Of a stretch of 64,000 nucleotides of DNA, positions 35,986 to 45,583 are shown one piece after another; the first letter of the stretch is position 1, and each line of letters opens with the position of its first letter. The stretch comes from Abiotrophia defectiva ATCC 49176. GTDB lineage: Bacteria > Bacillota > Bacilli > Lactobacillales > Aerococcaceae. The stretch lies in contig NZ_KI535340.1 in NCBI RefSeq assembly GCF_000160075.2, positions 1,195,449 through 1,259,448 on the forward strand, written 5' to 3'. The position numbers and the translations under genes were made by a program. The notes below the pieces were generated by a model. That model had not been told where the DNA came from. It saw only the letters and a program-made list of their open reading frames with translations, and did no database searches.

Positions 35986-37293
35986 ATGGCAGACACGGTT
36001 GCACCGCGTCAAGATGAGCGTAAAGCCATGAGCTTGTCTCTGATTCCAGGTCTGGGACAATTCTATAATGGCCAAGCCCTCAAAGGGATTATCTTCCTGG
36101 CTTTGACTGCACTCTTTATCTTTGAAATGTTTACCTTCGGTTATGGCGCCCTCGTGGGCTTTGTGACCTTGGGTTCCGTTCCTAAGCAAGACCACTCCCT
36201 CTTCCTCTTAATTCGTGGGAGCTTGCAAATCATCATTACCATTATCTTCTTAGCCTTCTATGGGGCTAACATCCTAGACGCGCGTTCCATCGCTCGTAAA
36301 ATCAACAAGGGCGAGAAAATCTCTAAGACCTTGAAGGAAATGCTCCACAACATCTATGCGGATGGTTTCCCTTATCTCTTAATTATTCCGTCTTATATCT
36401 TTATGGCCATTGCCATTGTCTTCCCAGTATTGGTGACGGTATGTACAGCCTTTATTAACTATGACTTCAAACACACGCCACCTGCTAAACTCTTAAACTG
36501 GGTAGGGATTGAGAACTTCTGGAACATCTTCAACCTCTCAACCTTCCGTGATGCCTTCATGGCGGTCTTCACTTGGACCTTGATTTGGACCATCTGTGCG
36601 ACCACCTTACAAATTGTCATTGGGGTCTTCACTGCCATTGTGGCTCACCAACCATTTATCAAGGGCAAACGTATCTTCGGGGTTATCTTCCTCTTACCTT
36701 GGGCGGTACCAGCCTTCATTACCATCATGACCTTCTCTAACATGTTCAATGACTCCATCGGGGCCATTAACACGCAGGTTATTCCATTCTTGAACCACTT
36801 GATTCCATTTGTGGATCTGCCAACCTTGGCTTGGAAGACCGATCCAAACTGGACCAAGGTAGCCATTATCATGATTCAAGCTTGGTTAGGTTTCCCTTAT
36901 GTCTATGTCATGACCACTTCTATCCTGCAATCCATTCCTGAAACCCTCTATGAGGCAGCGAAAATTGACGGGGCAGGGGCTATCAAACGTTTCACCGCCA
37001 TCACCTTACCGGTTATCTTGTCGGTGGCAGCACCAATCTTCATGACCCAATACACCTTCAACTTCAACAACTTCACCATGATCTACCTCTTCAACGATGG
37101 GGGTCCGGGTTCTGTTGGGGGCGGTGCCGGGTCAACCGACATCTTGATTTCTTGGATCTATAAGATTACCACCGGCCAATCACCACAATTCTCCATTGCG
37201 GCGGCCTTGACCTTGATCATCTCCTTGATCATCATCTCGGTATCCTTATTCGTCTTCAAGAAGACCAACGCCTTTAACATTGAGGAGGCCTAA
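35986..37293 (+). CDS. malF: Maltodextrin ABC transporter permease MalF
   Basis: 435 residues with about eight membrane segments. The extended N-terminal membrane region ([21 protein letters not shown]) is typical of Lactobacillales MalF/MalC. The cytoplasmic EAA loop that contacts the ATPase is [22 protein letters not shown]. It is followed 2 bases later by malG. No ATPase gene is in the operon. Confidence 0.93.
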   Translation: MADTVAPRQDERKAMSLSLIPGLGQFYNGQALKGIIFLALTALFIFEMFTFGYGALVGFVTLGSVPKQDHSLFLLIRGSLQIIITIIFLAFYGANILDARSIARKINKGEKISKTLKEMLHNIYADGFPYLLIIPSYIFMAIAIVFPVLVTVCTAFINYDFKHTPPAKLLNWVGIENFWNIFNLSTFRDAFMAVFTWTLIWTICATTLQIVIGVFTAIVAHQPFIKGKRIFGVIFLLPWAVPAFITIMTFSNMFNDSIGAINTQVIPFLNHLIPFVDLPTLAWKTDPNWTKVAIIMIQAWLGFPYVYVMTTSILQSIPETLYEAAKIDGAGAIKRFTAITLPVILSVAAPIFMTQYTFNFNNFTMIYLFNDGGPGSVGGGAGSTDILISWIYKITTGQSPQFSIAAALTLIISLIIISVSLFVFKKTNAFNIEEA

Positions 37294-37295
37294 TC

Positions 37296-38147
37296 ATGAA
37301 AAATTTGACTAAATCAGCGAAATTTTCCCGTTATGTAGGCCAATTCCTGACCTACTTCTACATGGTTGTCCTCTCTATCATCATCATTTACCCGCTCTTA
37401 ATCACCGTGAGTTCGGCCTTTAAGGCAGGGAACGTGACCGCCTTCTCCCTAGACTTGGGGATGCAATGGTCCTTGGACAACTTCACCCGTCTCTTCAACG
37501 AGACCAAGTACCTATCTTGGTACCGTAACACCTTGTTCGTCGCAACGACTACCATGGTGGTGCAAGTCTTCGTTGTCACCTTGGCAGGTTATGCTTACAG
37601 CCGTTACAACTTCATGGGCCGTAAGAAATCCTTGCTCTTCTTCTTAATCGTGCAAATGGTGCCAACCATGGCTGCCTTGACTGCCTTCTACGTTATGGCT
37701 GTCTTGCTCAACGCCCTCAACCAATTCTGGTTTCTCTCTCTGATCTACATCGGTGGTGGGATTCCAATGAACACCTGGTTGATGAAGGGTTACTTCGATA
37801 CCGTGCCTTACGACTTGGATGAATCTGCTAACCTTGACGGGGCAGGCCACTTCAGGATCTTCTGGCAAATCGTCTTGCCATTGGTTCGCCCAATGATCGC
37901 CGTGCAAGCCCTCTGGGCCTTCATGGGACCATTCGGGGACTACCTCTTGGCTAAGTTCTTGCTGCGTAAGGAAGAGTCTTATACTGTCGCAGCCGGTTTG
38001 CAAACTCTGATTGCGGACCAACGTAACCAACGGGTTGCGCTTTTCGCGGCCGGTGCTATCTTAATCGCCGTGCCAATCTCAGCCCTCTTCTTCATGTTAC
38101 AGAAGAACTTCGTGACCGGTTTGGTCAACGGGGGGACCAAGGGCTAA
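37296..38147 (+). CDS. malG: Maltodextrin ABC transporter permease MalG
   Basis: 283 residues, six membrane segments. The EAA loop is [21 protein letters not shown]. It forms the heterodimeric channel with MalF. GAGGAGG precedes the ATG and overlaps the end of malF. A terminator follows at 38164-38189. Confidence 0.93.
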   Translation: MKNLTKSAKFSRYVGQFLTYFYMVVLSIIIIYPLLITVSSAFKAGNVTAFSLDLGMQWSLDNFTRLFNETKYLSWYRNTLFVATTTMVVQVFVVTLAGYAYSRYNFMGRKKSLLFFLIVQMVPTMAALTAFYVMAVLLNALNQFWFLSLIYIGGGIPMNTWLMKGYFDTVPYDLDESANLDGAGHFRIFWQIVLPLVRPMIAVQALWAFMGPFGDYLLAKFLLRKEESYTVAAGLQTLIADQRNQRVALFAAGAILIAVPISALFFMLQKNFVTGLVNGGTKG

Positions 38148-38163
38148 TATTAGCACTTTATGG

Positions 38164-38189
38164 GGCAGGAAGCTTTTCCTGTCCTTTTT
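38164..38189 (+). terminator. Terminator of the malEFG operon
   Basis: GGCAGGAA-GCTT-TTCCTGTCC followed by TTTTT. Confidence 0.75.
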
Positions 38190-38275
38190 GTTTAGCGGGG
38201 GAAGTCTTCCCTCATGACCTCTCGGCCTGGTTTTCCAGCGGGTGCCTTTATGGTATACTAGAGAGGTAGAATTCA

Positions 38276-39157
38276 ATGAAAGTAGGAACCCGGATGTCCA
38301 CAAAAGCATTTCCCCTTAATTACTTTGCCGCCATGGCAGGGCCAGTGTCGGCCTTCAAGGAGCGGCAACCCCTCAAACTCAGACAGACCCTAGCTGTGAT
38401 TCTCTTGATTATTAGCGTCATGATTCTGCCCATTGCGGTTAAGATTGGCCAGCTCAAGATTGTCAGCCTAGATCAATTTGCTTCCCAGTCTATGGCCCTG
38501 CTAGACGACCAAGTAGCGGAGCAACTGTCTCATTATGCGACAAGTCCCCAAGGTCAGCTGGTCATGCCTAGCCAAGACATCAGTCTGCGTGACGATGACC
38601 AGGGCCGTGTCATGCTCCTGGCTAAAGATGATAGCCAGCAGCTAGAAGCTAGCCTGGCAGGCAAGGCGGGGGTAGCCTTCACACCTGAACGTTTCGTGGT
38701 GACGGCGGCAGGCAATCGCTTCTTGTCCCAGCCTTATGACCCAGAAGCTGACTTTAGACCGGCTACTAGCGCCGACAGTCTCAACCGGCTCCTATCTGGC
38801 CAGTGGTTCCAAAATAATCGCCTAGCCGTTATTCTGACCATCTTCATTAATTCCTGGCTCTTGCTAGCGGTCAGCTTCCTGATTATGCTCTTTGGTGTGG
38901 CGGGCTTCCTGTCCTTTATGAAATTCACGGATATCTTCTCCATTAAGTCTTATGGCCAGGCCTTCCGGGTCTGCCTCAACTGCTTCGGTTGGCCAACCTT
39001 GGTGGCCGTCCTGGTAGGCTTTGTGACGGGCAACCCGGCCCATGTCCTAACTGGATTGGGCATTGCCTTTATGGCCATGATTATGTGGGTTTACTGGGCG
39101 ACGCATTTCCAAGATGCCTATGTAGAAGCCAAATTGGCGGCCCAGGAGGATAAGTAG
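38276..39157 (+). CDS. malA: DUF1189 membrane protein, MalA-like
   Basis: 293 residues. One membrane segment near residue 40 (LAVILLIISVMILPIAV), an external domain of about 120 residues, then three or four segments from residue 175. This DUF1189 family is called MalA in streptococcal maltose loci; its biochemical role is unclear. The position after malEFG supports a link. A TATACT -10-like element lies about 20 bases upstream, so it may have its own promoter. The start could also be the ATG at 38294. Confidence 0.75.
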   Translation: MKVGTRMSTKAFPLNYFAAMAGPVSAFKERQPLKLRQTLAVILLIISVMILPIAVKIGQLKIVSLDQFASQSMALLDDQVAEQLSHYATSPQGQLVMPSQDISLRDDDQGRVMLLAKDDSQQLEASLAGKAGVAFTPERFVVTAAGNRFLSQPYDPEADFRPATSADSLNRLLSGQWFQNNRLAVILTIFINSWLLLAVSFLIMLFGVAGFLSFMKFTDIFSIKSYGQAFRVCLNCFGWPTLVAVLVGFVTGNPAHVLTGLGIAFMAMIMWVYWATHFQDAYVEAKLAAQEDK

Positions 39158-39631
39158 ATGCGGATTCTGCTGGATGGGGATGCCTGTCCTGTTAAGGCCG
39201 AGGCCATTAGCCTAGCCGCCAAATGGGGCTTGACAGTCATCATCGTGGCCTCCTATAACCACGTCAGCAAGACCGATTATCCTGCCCATGTCCAGACGGT
39301 TTATGTGGAGCGAGGTGCCGACCAGGCCGACTATAAGATTGTGGCCTTGGTCCAGGCGGGCGATATTGTGGTCACCCAGGACTATGGTCTGGCGACCATT
39401 CTCCTTAACAAGGCCATTGTCTTGCATCACATGGGCTGGCGCTACCGGCCAGAAGCCATGGACCAGCTCCTGACCCAACGTTATATGGGCCAGGTCAGCC
39501 GACGTAAGACGGGACGCTACGCAGGCAAGGGGCCCAAGCCCTTTGGCCGCCAGGACCGGGAGCGTTTCTCGGCCTCGCTAGAAGCCATCATTAAACAAGC
39601 AAAGCAAGAAGAAAAGGGAGCCAGCCAGTGA
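39158..39631 (+). CDS. UPF0178 / YaiI-YqxD family protein (DUF188)
   Basis: 157 residues of a PIN-like fold: N-terminal MRILLDGDACPVKAEA, GADQADYKIVALVQAGDIVVTQDYGLA, and a basic C-terminus with GPKPFGRQDRERF. The family is conserved in Firmicutes with no settled function; nuclease activity is suspected from the fold. Its ATG follows the malA stop directly, with AGGAGG in the end of malA, so the two are coupled. Confidence 0.85.
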   Translation: MRILLDGDACPVKAEAISLAAKWGLTVIIVASYNHVSKTDYPAHVQTVYVERGADQADYKIVALVQAGDIVVTQDYGLATILLNKAIVLHHMGWRYRPEAMDQLLTQRYMGQVSRRKTGRYAGKGPKPFGRQDRERFSASLEAIIKQAKQEEKGASQ

Positions 39632-39645
39632 GCTTGCTCCCTTTT
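39616..39645 (+). terminator. Terminator overlapping the end of the DUF188 gene
   Basis: GGGAGC/GCTCCC stem spanning the TGA stop, followed by TTTT. Confidence 0.65.
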
Positions 39646-39650
39646 GCTAT

Positions 39651-39694
39651 ATAAAAAATCAAGCCCCACTTGCTAGTCTTAAGCAAGTGGGGCT
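39651..39694 (-). terminator. Terminator of the DeoR-type regulator gene
   Basis: On the minus strand, stem AAGCCCCACTTGCT/AGCAAGTGGGGCTT followed by GATTTTTTAT. Confidence 0.85.
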
Positions 39695-39700
39695 TGGGCA

Positions 39701-40486
39701 TTAGCTGGCTTCATCAATTTGAATGACGGTCACGCCGGCCTCTTCGATTTCCTTGAGGAGGGCAGGGTCGCCATAGGTGTCGGTGATGAGGATGTCGATC
39801 TTTTGAATGCCGGCTACCTGGAAGTTGGAGGTGACACCAATCTTGCGGTAGTCAGCCACCACGATGACCAGGCCGTGGGAGTTCTGGACCATGAGTTGGT
39901 TGACCTTGGACTCCCGGAAGTCGCCGGTGGTAATGCCGACTTGGGCGTTAATGCCGGAGCAGCCCATAATGCAGATATTGGCATTGATATGGCGCAGAGA
40001 ATCAGCCGCCAGTTCGCCGACCAGGGCCGCCTTAGGAAAATGAATCTCGCCCCCTGACAGGATAATGGTTGAACTTGGGTGCATTTCCTGTTCGCTCATG
40101 CGCAGGTTGTTAGTGACCACCGTGACTGGCGTCTCCTTGAGATAGTCCATGACGTGCATGGCGGTGGTGGAGGTGTTCATATAAATGGTCATCTTTTCTT
40201 CTATATAAGTAGCGGCTTTTTCAGCGATGGCCTGCTTGATTTGTTCGATATGGGGATTTTGGGTATCACCTTCAAAAAAGGGCACCTCATTGAGGATGGC
40301 ATAACCATGGTGGCGTTCGATAATACCCATCTTAGCCAGCAGGTTCAAGTCGCGCCGCACCGTCATAGTAGACACCTTGGCCAATTGGGCTAGGCTTTCG
40401 ACGGTTAGACTCTTGCTGGGTGATTGGTTGAGGGCCTGAATCATCAAATCACGCCGTTGACGAACATCTTGGACGGAACGTTTCAT
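39701..40486 (-). CDS. DeoR-family repressor of the ascorbate (ula) operon
   Basis: 261 residues from the ATG at 40486 (an in-frame GTG lies at 40495). The N-terminal helix-turn-helix is SLTVESLAQLAKVSTMTVRRDLNLL. The C-terminal DeoR sensor domain (NTSTTAMHVMDYL, VVTNNLRMSE, ILSGGEIHFPKAALVGE, MGCSGINAQVGITTGDFRESKV) senses a sugar phosphate, by analogy with UlaR and L-ascorbate 6-phosphate. Divergent from ulaG and sharing an operator-rich gap, it most likely represses that operon. Confidence 0.85.
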   Translation of the reverse strand: MKRSVQDVRQRRDLMIQALNQSPSKSLTVESLAQLAKVSTMTVRRDLNLLAKMGIIERHHGYAILNEVPFFEGDTQNPHIEQIKQAIAEKAATYIEEKMTIYMNTSTTAMHVMDYLKETPVTVVTNNLRMSEQEMHPSSTIILSGGEIHFPKAALVGELAADSLRHINANICIMGCSGINAQVGITTGDFRESKVNQLMVQNSHGLVIVVADYRKIGVTSNFQVAGIQKIDILITDTYGDPALLKEIEEAGVTVIQIDEAS

Positions 40487-40532
40487 GGTGGACACTTCTT
40501 TCTAGTAATTTCTAACCATATCTTACCACAAA

Positions 40533-40593
40533 ACAAGCATAAAACAAACATTGAACACACTAAAAGCACATTAAATGTTAAAACGAACATAAA
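40533..40593. promoter_or_regulatory. Repeated operator elements between the regulator and ulaG
   Basis: Four AT-rich related motifs: ACAAGCATAAA (40533), ACAAACATTGA (40544), AAAGCACATTAAA (40563) and ACGAACATAAA (40583). The spacings are about 11, 19 and 20 bases, near integral helical turns, so they lie on one DNA face. This is the usual look of DeoR-family operators. Confidence 0.55.
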
Positions 40594-40599
40594 ATTAGC

Positions 40600-40628
40600 T
40601 TGTAAGCGGTCTCTGATTACGTTATCAT
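40600..40628 (+). promoter_or_regulatory. ula operon promoter with cre site
   Basis: TTGTAA (40600-40605), 17 bases, TATCAT (40623-40628). TGTAAGCGGTCTCT at 40601-40614 overlaps the -35 and differs from the CcpA cre consensus TGWAANCGNTNWCA only at the last base. Confidence 0.65.
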
Positions 40629-40673
40629 AGACATGTAAACATCGCTAGACACAAGTTAATGGAGGTAATAATG

Positions 40674-41741
40674 ATGAGAACAATCCAAGATGTAACAAAG
40701 GATACTTGGTTGCGCGAGACCTTCCCAGAGTGGGGAACTTGGCTCAACGAAGAAATTCGTGACAAACAAGTAGAGCCAAATTCTTTCGCTATGTGGTGGT
40801 TAGGCTGTACCGGGATTTGGATCAAATCCGATCAAGGCACCAACATCCTTTGCGACCTCTGGACCGGTACAGGTAAACGCAGTCACGGGGCCGGCAACAT
40901 GAAGAAAGGCCACCAAATGATGCGTATGTCCGGGGTAGAAAAACTCCAACCAAACTTACGTAACCAACCATTCGTCCTAGATCCATTCGAAATCGAAGGC
41001 GTGGACGCTTTAGTGGTCACTCACATCCACTCTGACCACTTAGACATTAACACCGCCGCTGCTGTGGCTAAGAACTGCCCAGAGGCTAAATTCGTGGGTC
41101 CTAAAGCCGTGGTCGATACCTGGCTCAAATGGGGTGTCCCGGCAGAACGTACTGTGGTAGTACGTCCTAACGAATCGGTTAAGATCAAAGACATCGAAGT
41201 GGTCGCTTTAGAAGCCTTCGACCGGACCGCCTTAGTGACTTGGGATGGTGACCCTGAATATGAACTCAAGGGTAAAATGCCACAAGACATGGACCTAATC
41301 GCCGTTAACTACCTCTTCAAAACTTCAGGTGGTAACATCTACCATGCCGGCGACTCTCACTTCTCTAACATGTTCGCTAAACACGGTAATGAACACAAGA
41401 TTGATGTCTGCTTAGGGGCCTTCGGGGAAAACCCGCGTGGGATTACCGATAAGATGACCTCTGTAGATATCTTGCGTATGGCTGAGTGCTTGAATGCCCG
41501 CGTAGTCATCCCAGTTCACCACGACATCTGGACTAACTTCATGGCGGACACCGATGAAATCTTAGCCCTCTGGAACATGAAGAAAGATCGCCTGCAATAT
41601 GACTTCCAACCATTTATCTGGCAAGTAGGGGGTCAATACAACTACCCACAAGACTTGAACAAGTTGGAATTCAACTTCTACCGTGGCTTCGACGATGCCT
41701 TCAGCAAGGAAAACGACGTGCCATTCCCATCCTTCTTATAA
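40674..41741 (+). CDS. ulaG: L-ascorbate-6-phosphate lactonase
   Basis: 355 residues (ATG at 40674; the ATG at 40671 is equally usable; GGAGG upstream). Metallo-beta-lactamase fold with the metal motif THIHSDHLD, then GDSHFS and VIPVHHDIW. It opens the lactone of L-ascorbate 6-phosphate to 3-keto-L-gulonate 6-phosphate. As first gene of the operon, it is followed by the PTS genes that import and phosphorylate ascorbate. Confidence 0.95.
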   Translation: MRTIQDVTKDTWLRETFPEWGTWLNEEIRDKQVEPNSFAMWWLGCTGIWIKSDQGTNILCDLWTGTGKRSHGAGNMKKGHQMMRMSGVEKLQPNLRNQPFVLDPFEIEGVDALVVTHIHSDHLDINTAAAVAKNCPEAKFVGPKAVVDTWLKWGVPAERTVVVRPNESVKIKDIEVVALEAFDRTALVTWDGDPEYELKGKMPQDMDLIAVNYLFKTSGGNIYHAGDSHFSNMFAKHGNEHKIDVCLGAFGENPRGITDKMTSVDILRMAECLNARVVIPVHHDIWTNFMADTDEILALWNMKKDRLQYDFQPFIWQVGGQYNYPQDLNKLEFNFYRGFDDAFSKENDVPFPSFL

Positions 41742-41765
41742 GACTGAACTAGAGGAGACTGACTA

Positions 41766-42215
41766 ATGTTAAGAGAAATTATTGACGGTAATCGTTTCAG
41801 CTTCCAGGCTGGCTACGATTCCTGGGAAGATGCCATTCGCGCTGCCTGTGAGCCCCTAGTGGCTCAGGGCGTGATTGAGCCAGAATATCCAGGCTATATC
41901 ATTGCCAACGTCCACGAATTTGGACCTTACATCGTGATTGCGCCGGACATCTGCATTCCCCATGCCCAAGAGGGAAGAGGGGTGAATGAAACCGCCGTTG
42001 CCTTTATGAATACAGACAAGCCAGTGGACTTCGGTCCTGGCGCTGATTTCCAACCTCGTCTTTTCTTCGTCTTAGCATCTACAGACAATGACAAGCACTT
42101 GGAAAACCTCTCTGAACTCGTGACCTTGCTCGATTCAGAAGAAGTGGTTGAGGCCTTTGTTAAGGCCCGCAGCAAGGAAGACTTACAATCTATTTTAGAG
42201 GGATTAGGTGAATAA
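41766..42215 (+). CDS. ulaC: Ascorbate-type PTS IIA component
   Basis: 149 residues of the mannitol/fructose-type IIA fold. The phosphorylated histidine is H66 in DICIPHAQ. It passes phosphate from HPr to IIB. The stop overlaps the region just before ulaA. Confidence 0.92.
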   Translation: MLREIIDGNRFSFQAGYDSWEDAIRAACEPLVAQGVIEPEYPGYIIANVHEFGPYIVIAPDICIPHAQEGRGVNETAVAFMNTDKPVDFGPGADFQPRLFFVLASTDNDKHLENLSELVTLLDSEEVVEAFVKARSKEDLQSILEGLGE

Positions 42216-42216
42216 T

Positions 42217-43701
42217 ATGGAATTTTTATTCGGTTTCTGGCAATTTTTCTATGCCAACATCTTTACCAAGCCTGAATACTTTGTCGGGCTGATTGTCTTA
42301 GTTGGTTATTTACTCTTGGGCCGCAAATGGTATGATGCCTTAGCTGGTTTCATCAAAGCCGTGGTCGGTTATATGATCTTGAACGTGGCAGCCGGTGGTT
42401 TGGTTTCTAACTTCCGTCCAATCTTGGTCGCTTTGGCTGACCGTTTCCAATTACAAGCAGCGGTTATCGACCCTTACTTCGGGCAAGCTGCGGCTGAAGC
42501 AGCCTTGAAAGAAGCAGGTCACGCCACTGGTTTGACCGTGCAAGTGCTCTTAGTGGCCTTCTTGGCTAACTTAGCCTTAGTTATCTTCCGTCGTATCACC
42601 AAGGTGCGTACCGTCTTCATTACCGGTCACATCATGGTTCAACAATCAGCAACTGCTACCTGGCTCTTAGCCTTGGCTTTGGGCAATGACGTTAACCAAT
42701 TACAATTCGTGGTAGTGTTAGGGATTGTGCTTGGGGTTTACTGGGCAGTGGCTTCTAACCTTACCGTGGAACCTACCCAAGAACTCACTCAAGGTGGGGG
42801 CTTCGCTATCGGTCACCAACAAATGTTTGGTGTTTGGTTAACTGACAAATTGGCTCCAAAACTCTCTGGTAAGAACGACCGTAAGATCGAAGATTTGGAA
42901 TTGCCTGGTTTCTTATCTATCTTCAAGGAATCCATCGTGGCAACTTCTATCTTGATGATTGTCTTCTTCGGTGCCATCCTCTTAATCTTAGGTAAAGACT
43001 ACTTAGTCAGCGTCAACGGGCAAGAAATTCTCAAGCTCAAGATGACCACTCTCAAAGAAACAGACGACTTCTTCTTCTACATCATGAAGGTAGCCTTGAC
43101 CTTCACCGTTTACATCCAAGTCTTGCAACTTGGGGTGCGCATGTTCGTTGCTGAATTGTCTGAAGCCTTCCAAGGGATCTCTAACAAACTCTTGCCAGGT
43201 TCTATGCCAGCGGTTGACTGTGCGGCTGTCTACGGTTTTGGTTCACCAAACGCCGTGACCATCGGTTTCCTCTTCGGGGTATTAGGTCAATTAGTGGCTA
43301 TCATCGGTTTGATTGTCTTCAAGAGCCCTGTCTTCATCATCACTGGGTTCGTACCTGTCTTCTTCGACAACGCGACCTTCGCTGTCTATGCTAACCACAA
43401 GGGTGGCTTACGCGCCGCTTCTATCTTAACCTTCGCTTCTGGGGTCATCCAAGTATTGGGTGGGGCCTTGGCAGCAGGTGCCTTCGGCTTAGCTAAATTC
43501 GGCGGTTGGCACGGTAACTTCGACTGGGACACTGTCTGGGTTGGGTTCGGTTTCTTAATGCAAAACTTACACTATGTAGGTTTAGGCGTCGTATTGGTGA
43601 TCCTCTTGGCAATTCCTCAATTGCAATACCTCAAGAACAAGGAACACTACTTCACGATCGCAGAAGATTACGAAGCCTATTTAGAAGCAAAAGAAGCTTA
43701 A
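42217..43701 (+). CDS. ulaA: Ascorbate-specific PTS IIC permease
   Basis: 494 residues from the ATG at 42217, one base after the ulaC stop, with AGGTGA upstream. It is a polytopic membrane protein with the UlaA pattern (VFITGHIMVQQSATATWLLAL, GGGFAIGHQQMFGVWLTDKL, AVDCAAVYGFGSPNAVTIGF, GFVPVFFDNATFAVYANHKGG). It translocates L-ascorbate with phosphorylation. Confidence 0.95.
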   Translation: MEFLFGFWQFFYANIFTKPEYFVGLIVLVGYLLLGRKWYDALAGFIKAVVGYMILNVAAGGLVSNFRPILVALADRFQLQAAVIDPYFGQAAAEAALKEAGHATGLTVQVLLVAFLANLALVIFRRITKVRTVFITGHIMVQQSATATWLLALALGNDVNQLQFVVVLGIVLGVYWAVASNLTVEPTQELTQGGGFAIGHQQMFGVWLTDKLAPKLSGKNDRKIEDLELPGFLSIFKESIVATSILMIVFFGAILLILGKDYLVSVNGQEILKLKMTTLKETDDFFFYIMKVALTFTVYIQVLQLGVRMFVAELSEAFQGISNKLLPGSMPAVDCAAVYGFGSPNAVTIGFLFGVLGQLVAIIGLIVFKSPVFIITGFVPVFFDNATFAVYANHKGGLRAASILTFASGVIQVLGGALAAGAFGLAKFGGWHGNFDWDTVWVGFGFLMQNLHYVGLGVVLVILLAIPQLQYLKNKEHYFTIAEDYEAYLEAKEA

Positions 43702-43723
43702 TCGTAGTATAATAAAAACGTGG

Positions 43724-43756
43724 ATGGCTTGACTGCGCTTACACCGGTCAAGCCAT
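43724..43756 (+). other. Intra-operon hairpin between ulaA and ulaB
   Basis: Perfect 10-base stem ATGGCTTGAC/GTCAAGCCAT with a 13-base loop and no T run, so not a terminator. It probably shields or sets a cleavage point in the mRNA, favouring separate levels of IIC and IIB. Confidence 0.7.
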
Positions 43757-43790
43757 ACCAATTTAAGAATGAAAAAGGAGCGAATAAAAA

Positions 43791-44078
43791 ATGAAAGTAT
43801 TAGCAGCATGTGGTTCAGGGATGGGTTCAAGCCAAATTATTAAGATGAAGATTACCAACGTCTTCCGCAAAATCGGAGTGCCTTTGGAAATTCATCACTG
43901 TGCGATTGCCGAAGCAAAATCCTTGGCTAAGGGCTATGATGTGGTTATCTGCTCCAAAGCCTTAATCGATGTCTTCGATGGCTTAGACTTACCAAACACC
44001 AAAGTTATTGGCTTACAAAACCTCTTATCTGAAAAAGAAATCACTGAGAAATTAGCTGAAAACGGCATTGGTGCCTAA
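43791..44078 (+). CDS. ulaB: Ascorbate-specific PTS IIB component
   Basis: 95 residues. The phosphocysteine is C7 in the loop AACGSGMGSSQ. It transfers phosphate from IIA to ascorbate bound in IIC. AAAAAGGAG precedes the start. Confidence 0.94.
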   Translation: MKVLAACGSGMGSSQIIKMKITNVFRKIGVPLEIHHCAIAEAKSLAKGYDVVICSKALIDVFDGLDLPNTKVIGLQNLLSEKEITEKLAENGIGA

Positions 44079-44089
44079 GGAGGTTAACC

Positions 44090-44728
44090 ATGGGAATTCC
44101 TAATTTACAAGTTGCCTTAGACCATTCTAATCGTCCTGATGCCGTAGCGGCTGCTGTATCGGTTGGCCATGAAGTTGACATTATCGAAGCGGGGACTGTT
44201 CTCTTACTGGAAGTAGGGGGCGAAGTGGTTCAAACCCTACGTAACATCTTCCCTGACAAAATCATTGTCGCTGACACCAAGTGTGCCGATGCGGGTGGGA
44301 CGGTCGCTAAGAACGTGGCTAAGTACGGGGCTGACTGGATGACCTGTATCTGTTGCGCCACCATTCCAACCATGAAGGCCGCAGCCAAAGAAGTCAAAGA
44401 AATCCAAGTCGAACTTTACGGTGACTGGACTTATGAGCAGGCTCAACAATGGCTAGACGCTGGTATCAGCCAAGCCATCTACCACCAAAGTCGTGATGCC
44501 CTCCTAGCAGGTGAAACCTGGGGTGAGCGCGACCTAAGCAAGGTTAAGAAATTAATCGAAATGGGCTTCCGGGTTTCTGTAACCGGCGGGCTTAACGTGG
44601 ATACCTTGGAACTCTTCCGTGGCGTTGATGTCTACACCTTCATCGCCGGTCGTGGCATTACGGAAGCAGCAGATCCTGCTGCCGCAGCCCGCGAGTTCAA
44701 GGACAAGATTCGCGAGATTTGGGGTTAG
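44090..44728 (+). CDS. ulaD: 3-keto-L-gulonate-6-phosphate decarboxylase
   Basis: 212 residues of the orotidine-decarboxylase-like barrel: LQVALDHSN, IIEAGTVLLLEVGG, VADTKCADAGGTVAKNVAKYGADWM, VTGGL and FIAGRGITEA. It converts 3-keto-L-gulonate 6-phosphate to L-xylulose 5-phosphate. AAGGAGG sits before the ATG. Confidence 0.94.
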   Translation: MGIPNLQVALDHSNRPDAVAAAVSVGHEVDIIEAGTVLLLEVGGEVVQTLRNIFPDKIIVADTKCADAGGTVAKNVAKYGADWMTCICCATIPTMKAAAKEVKEIQVELYGDWTYEQAQQWLDAGISQAIYHQSRDALLAGETWGERDLSKVKKLIEMGFRVSVTGGLNVDTLELFRGVDVYTFIAGRGITEAADPAAAAREFKDKIREIWG

Positions 44729-44731
44729 GCT

Positions 44732-45583
44732 ATGACAACATTTGGTATTTATGAGAAGGCCCTACCTAAGGGCATTTCCTGGCAAGAGCGGCTAGAGCTA
44801 GCGGCTTCTCTGGGCTTTGACTTCGTTGAAATGTCCATTGACGAGACCGACGAGCGTCTGGCTCGCCTGCAATGGACCGACCAAGAGATTGAAGCCGTCA
44901 ACCAAGCTCAACGCTCAACAGGCGTCCGCATCTATTCCATCTGCTTATCCGGCCATCGCCGCTATCCATTTGGGTCGGCTGATCCTGCTAAGCGCCAAAA
45001 GGCCTTGGACATGATGCAGGAATGTGTGGACCTAGCTGTTAAGTTAGGCGTCCGCAATATCCAACTGGCCGGCTATGATGTCTACTATGAAGACAAGACT
45101 GTGCTGTCGCGTGAGCTCTTTATCGAGAACCTAGACAAGGCAGTTAAGATGGCGGCTGCCAAACAAGTCATGCTGTCAATCGAGATTATGGATGATCCCT
45201 TCATCAACTCCCTGTCTAAATTCATGGAAATTAAGCAACAAATCAAGTCACCATGGCTGCAAGCCTATCCTGACCTGGGTAACTTGTCTGCTTGGCCAGA
45301 AAACAATCCAGGTTACGAACTAGAGAAGGGCATTGACCACATTGTAGCTGTCCATGTCAAGGACACCAAGAATGTGACCCCGGACTTCCCAGGCCAATTC
45401 AAGTGTGTGCCATGGGGTGAGGGTGATGTCGACTTCTTAGGCTGCCTTAAGACCCTTAAGCGCTTAGGCTATGAAGGCACCTTCCTCTTCGAAATGTGGA
45501 GTGAGACCGACGACCAGCCAGCTGAACGTATCAAGGAAGCACAAGCCTTCTTGAAACCAATCTTTGAGGAGGCAGGATACTAA
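44732..45583 (+). CDS. ulaE: L-xylulose/L-ribulose-5-phosphate 3-epimerase
   Basis: 283 residues, xylose-isomerase-like TIM barrel: FVEMSIDETDERLARLQW, ICLSGHRRYPFGS, NIQLAGYDVYYE, SIEIMDDPF, HVKDTKN and FLFEMWSE supply the metal ligands. It follows ulaD by 3 bases and converts L-xylulose 5-phosphate to L-ribulose 5-phosphate. Confidence 0.93.
   Translation: MTTFGIYEKALPKGISWQERLELAASLGFDFVEMSIDETDERLARLQWTDQEIEAVNQAQRSTGVRIYSICLSGHRRYPFGSADPAKRQKALDMMQECVDLAVKLGVRNIQLAGYDVYYEDKTVLSRELFIENLDKAVKMAAAKQVMLSIEIMDDPFINSLSKFMEIKQQIKSPWLQAYPDLGNLSAWPENNPGYELEKGIDHIVAVHVKDTKNVTPDFPGQFKCVPWGEGDVDFLGCLKTLKRLGYEGTFLFEMWSETDDQPAERIKEAQAFLKPIFEEAGY

Noticed and set aside
38097-38309. Minus-strand frame at the end of malG
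   Set aside because: It overlaps malG, its terminator and malA on the other strand, with no start signal.
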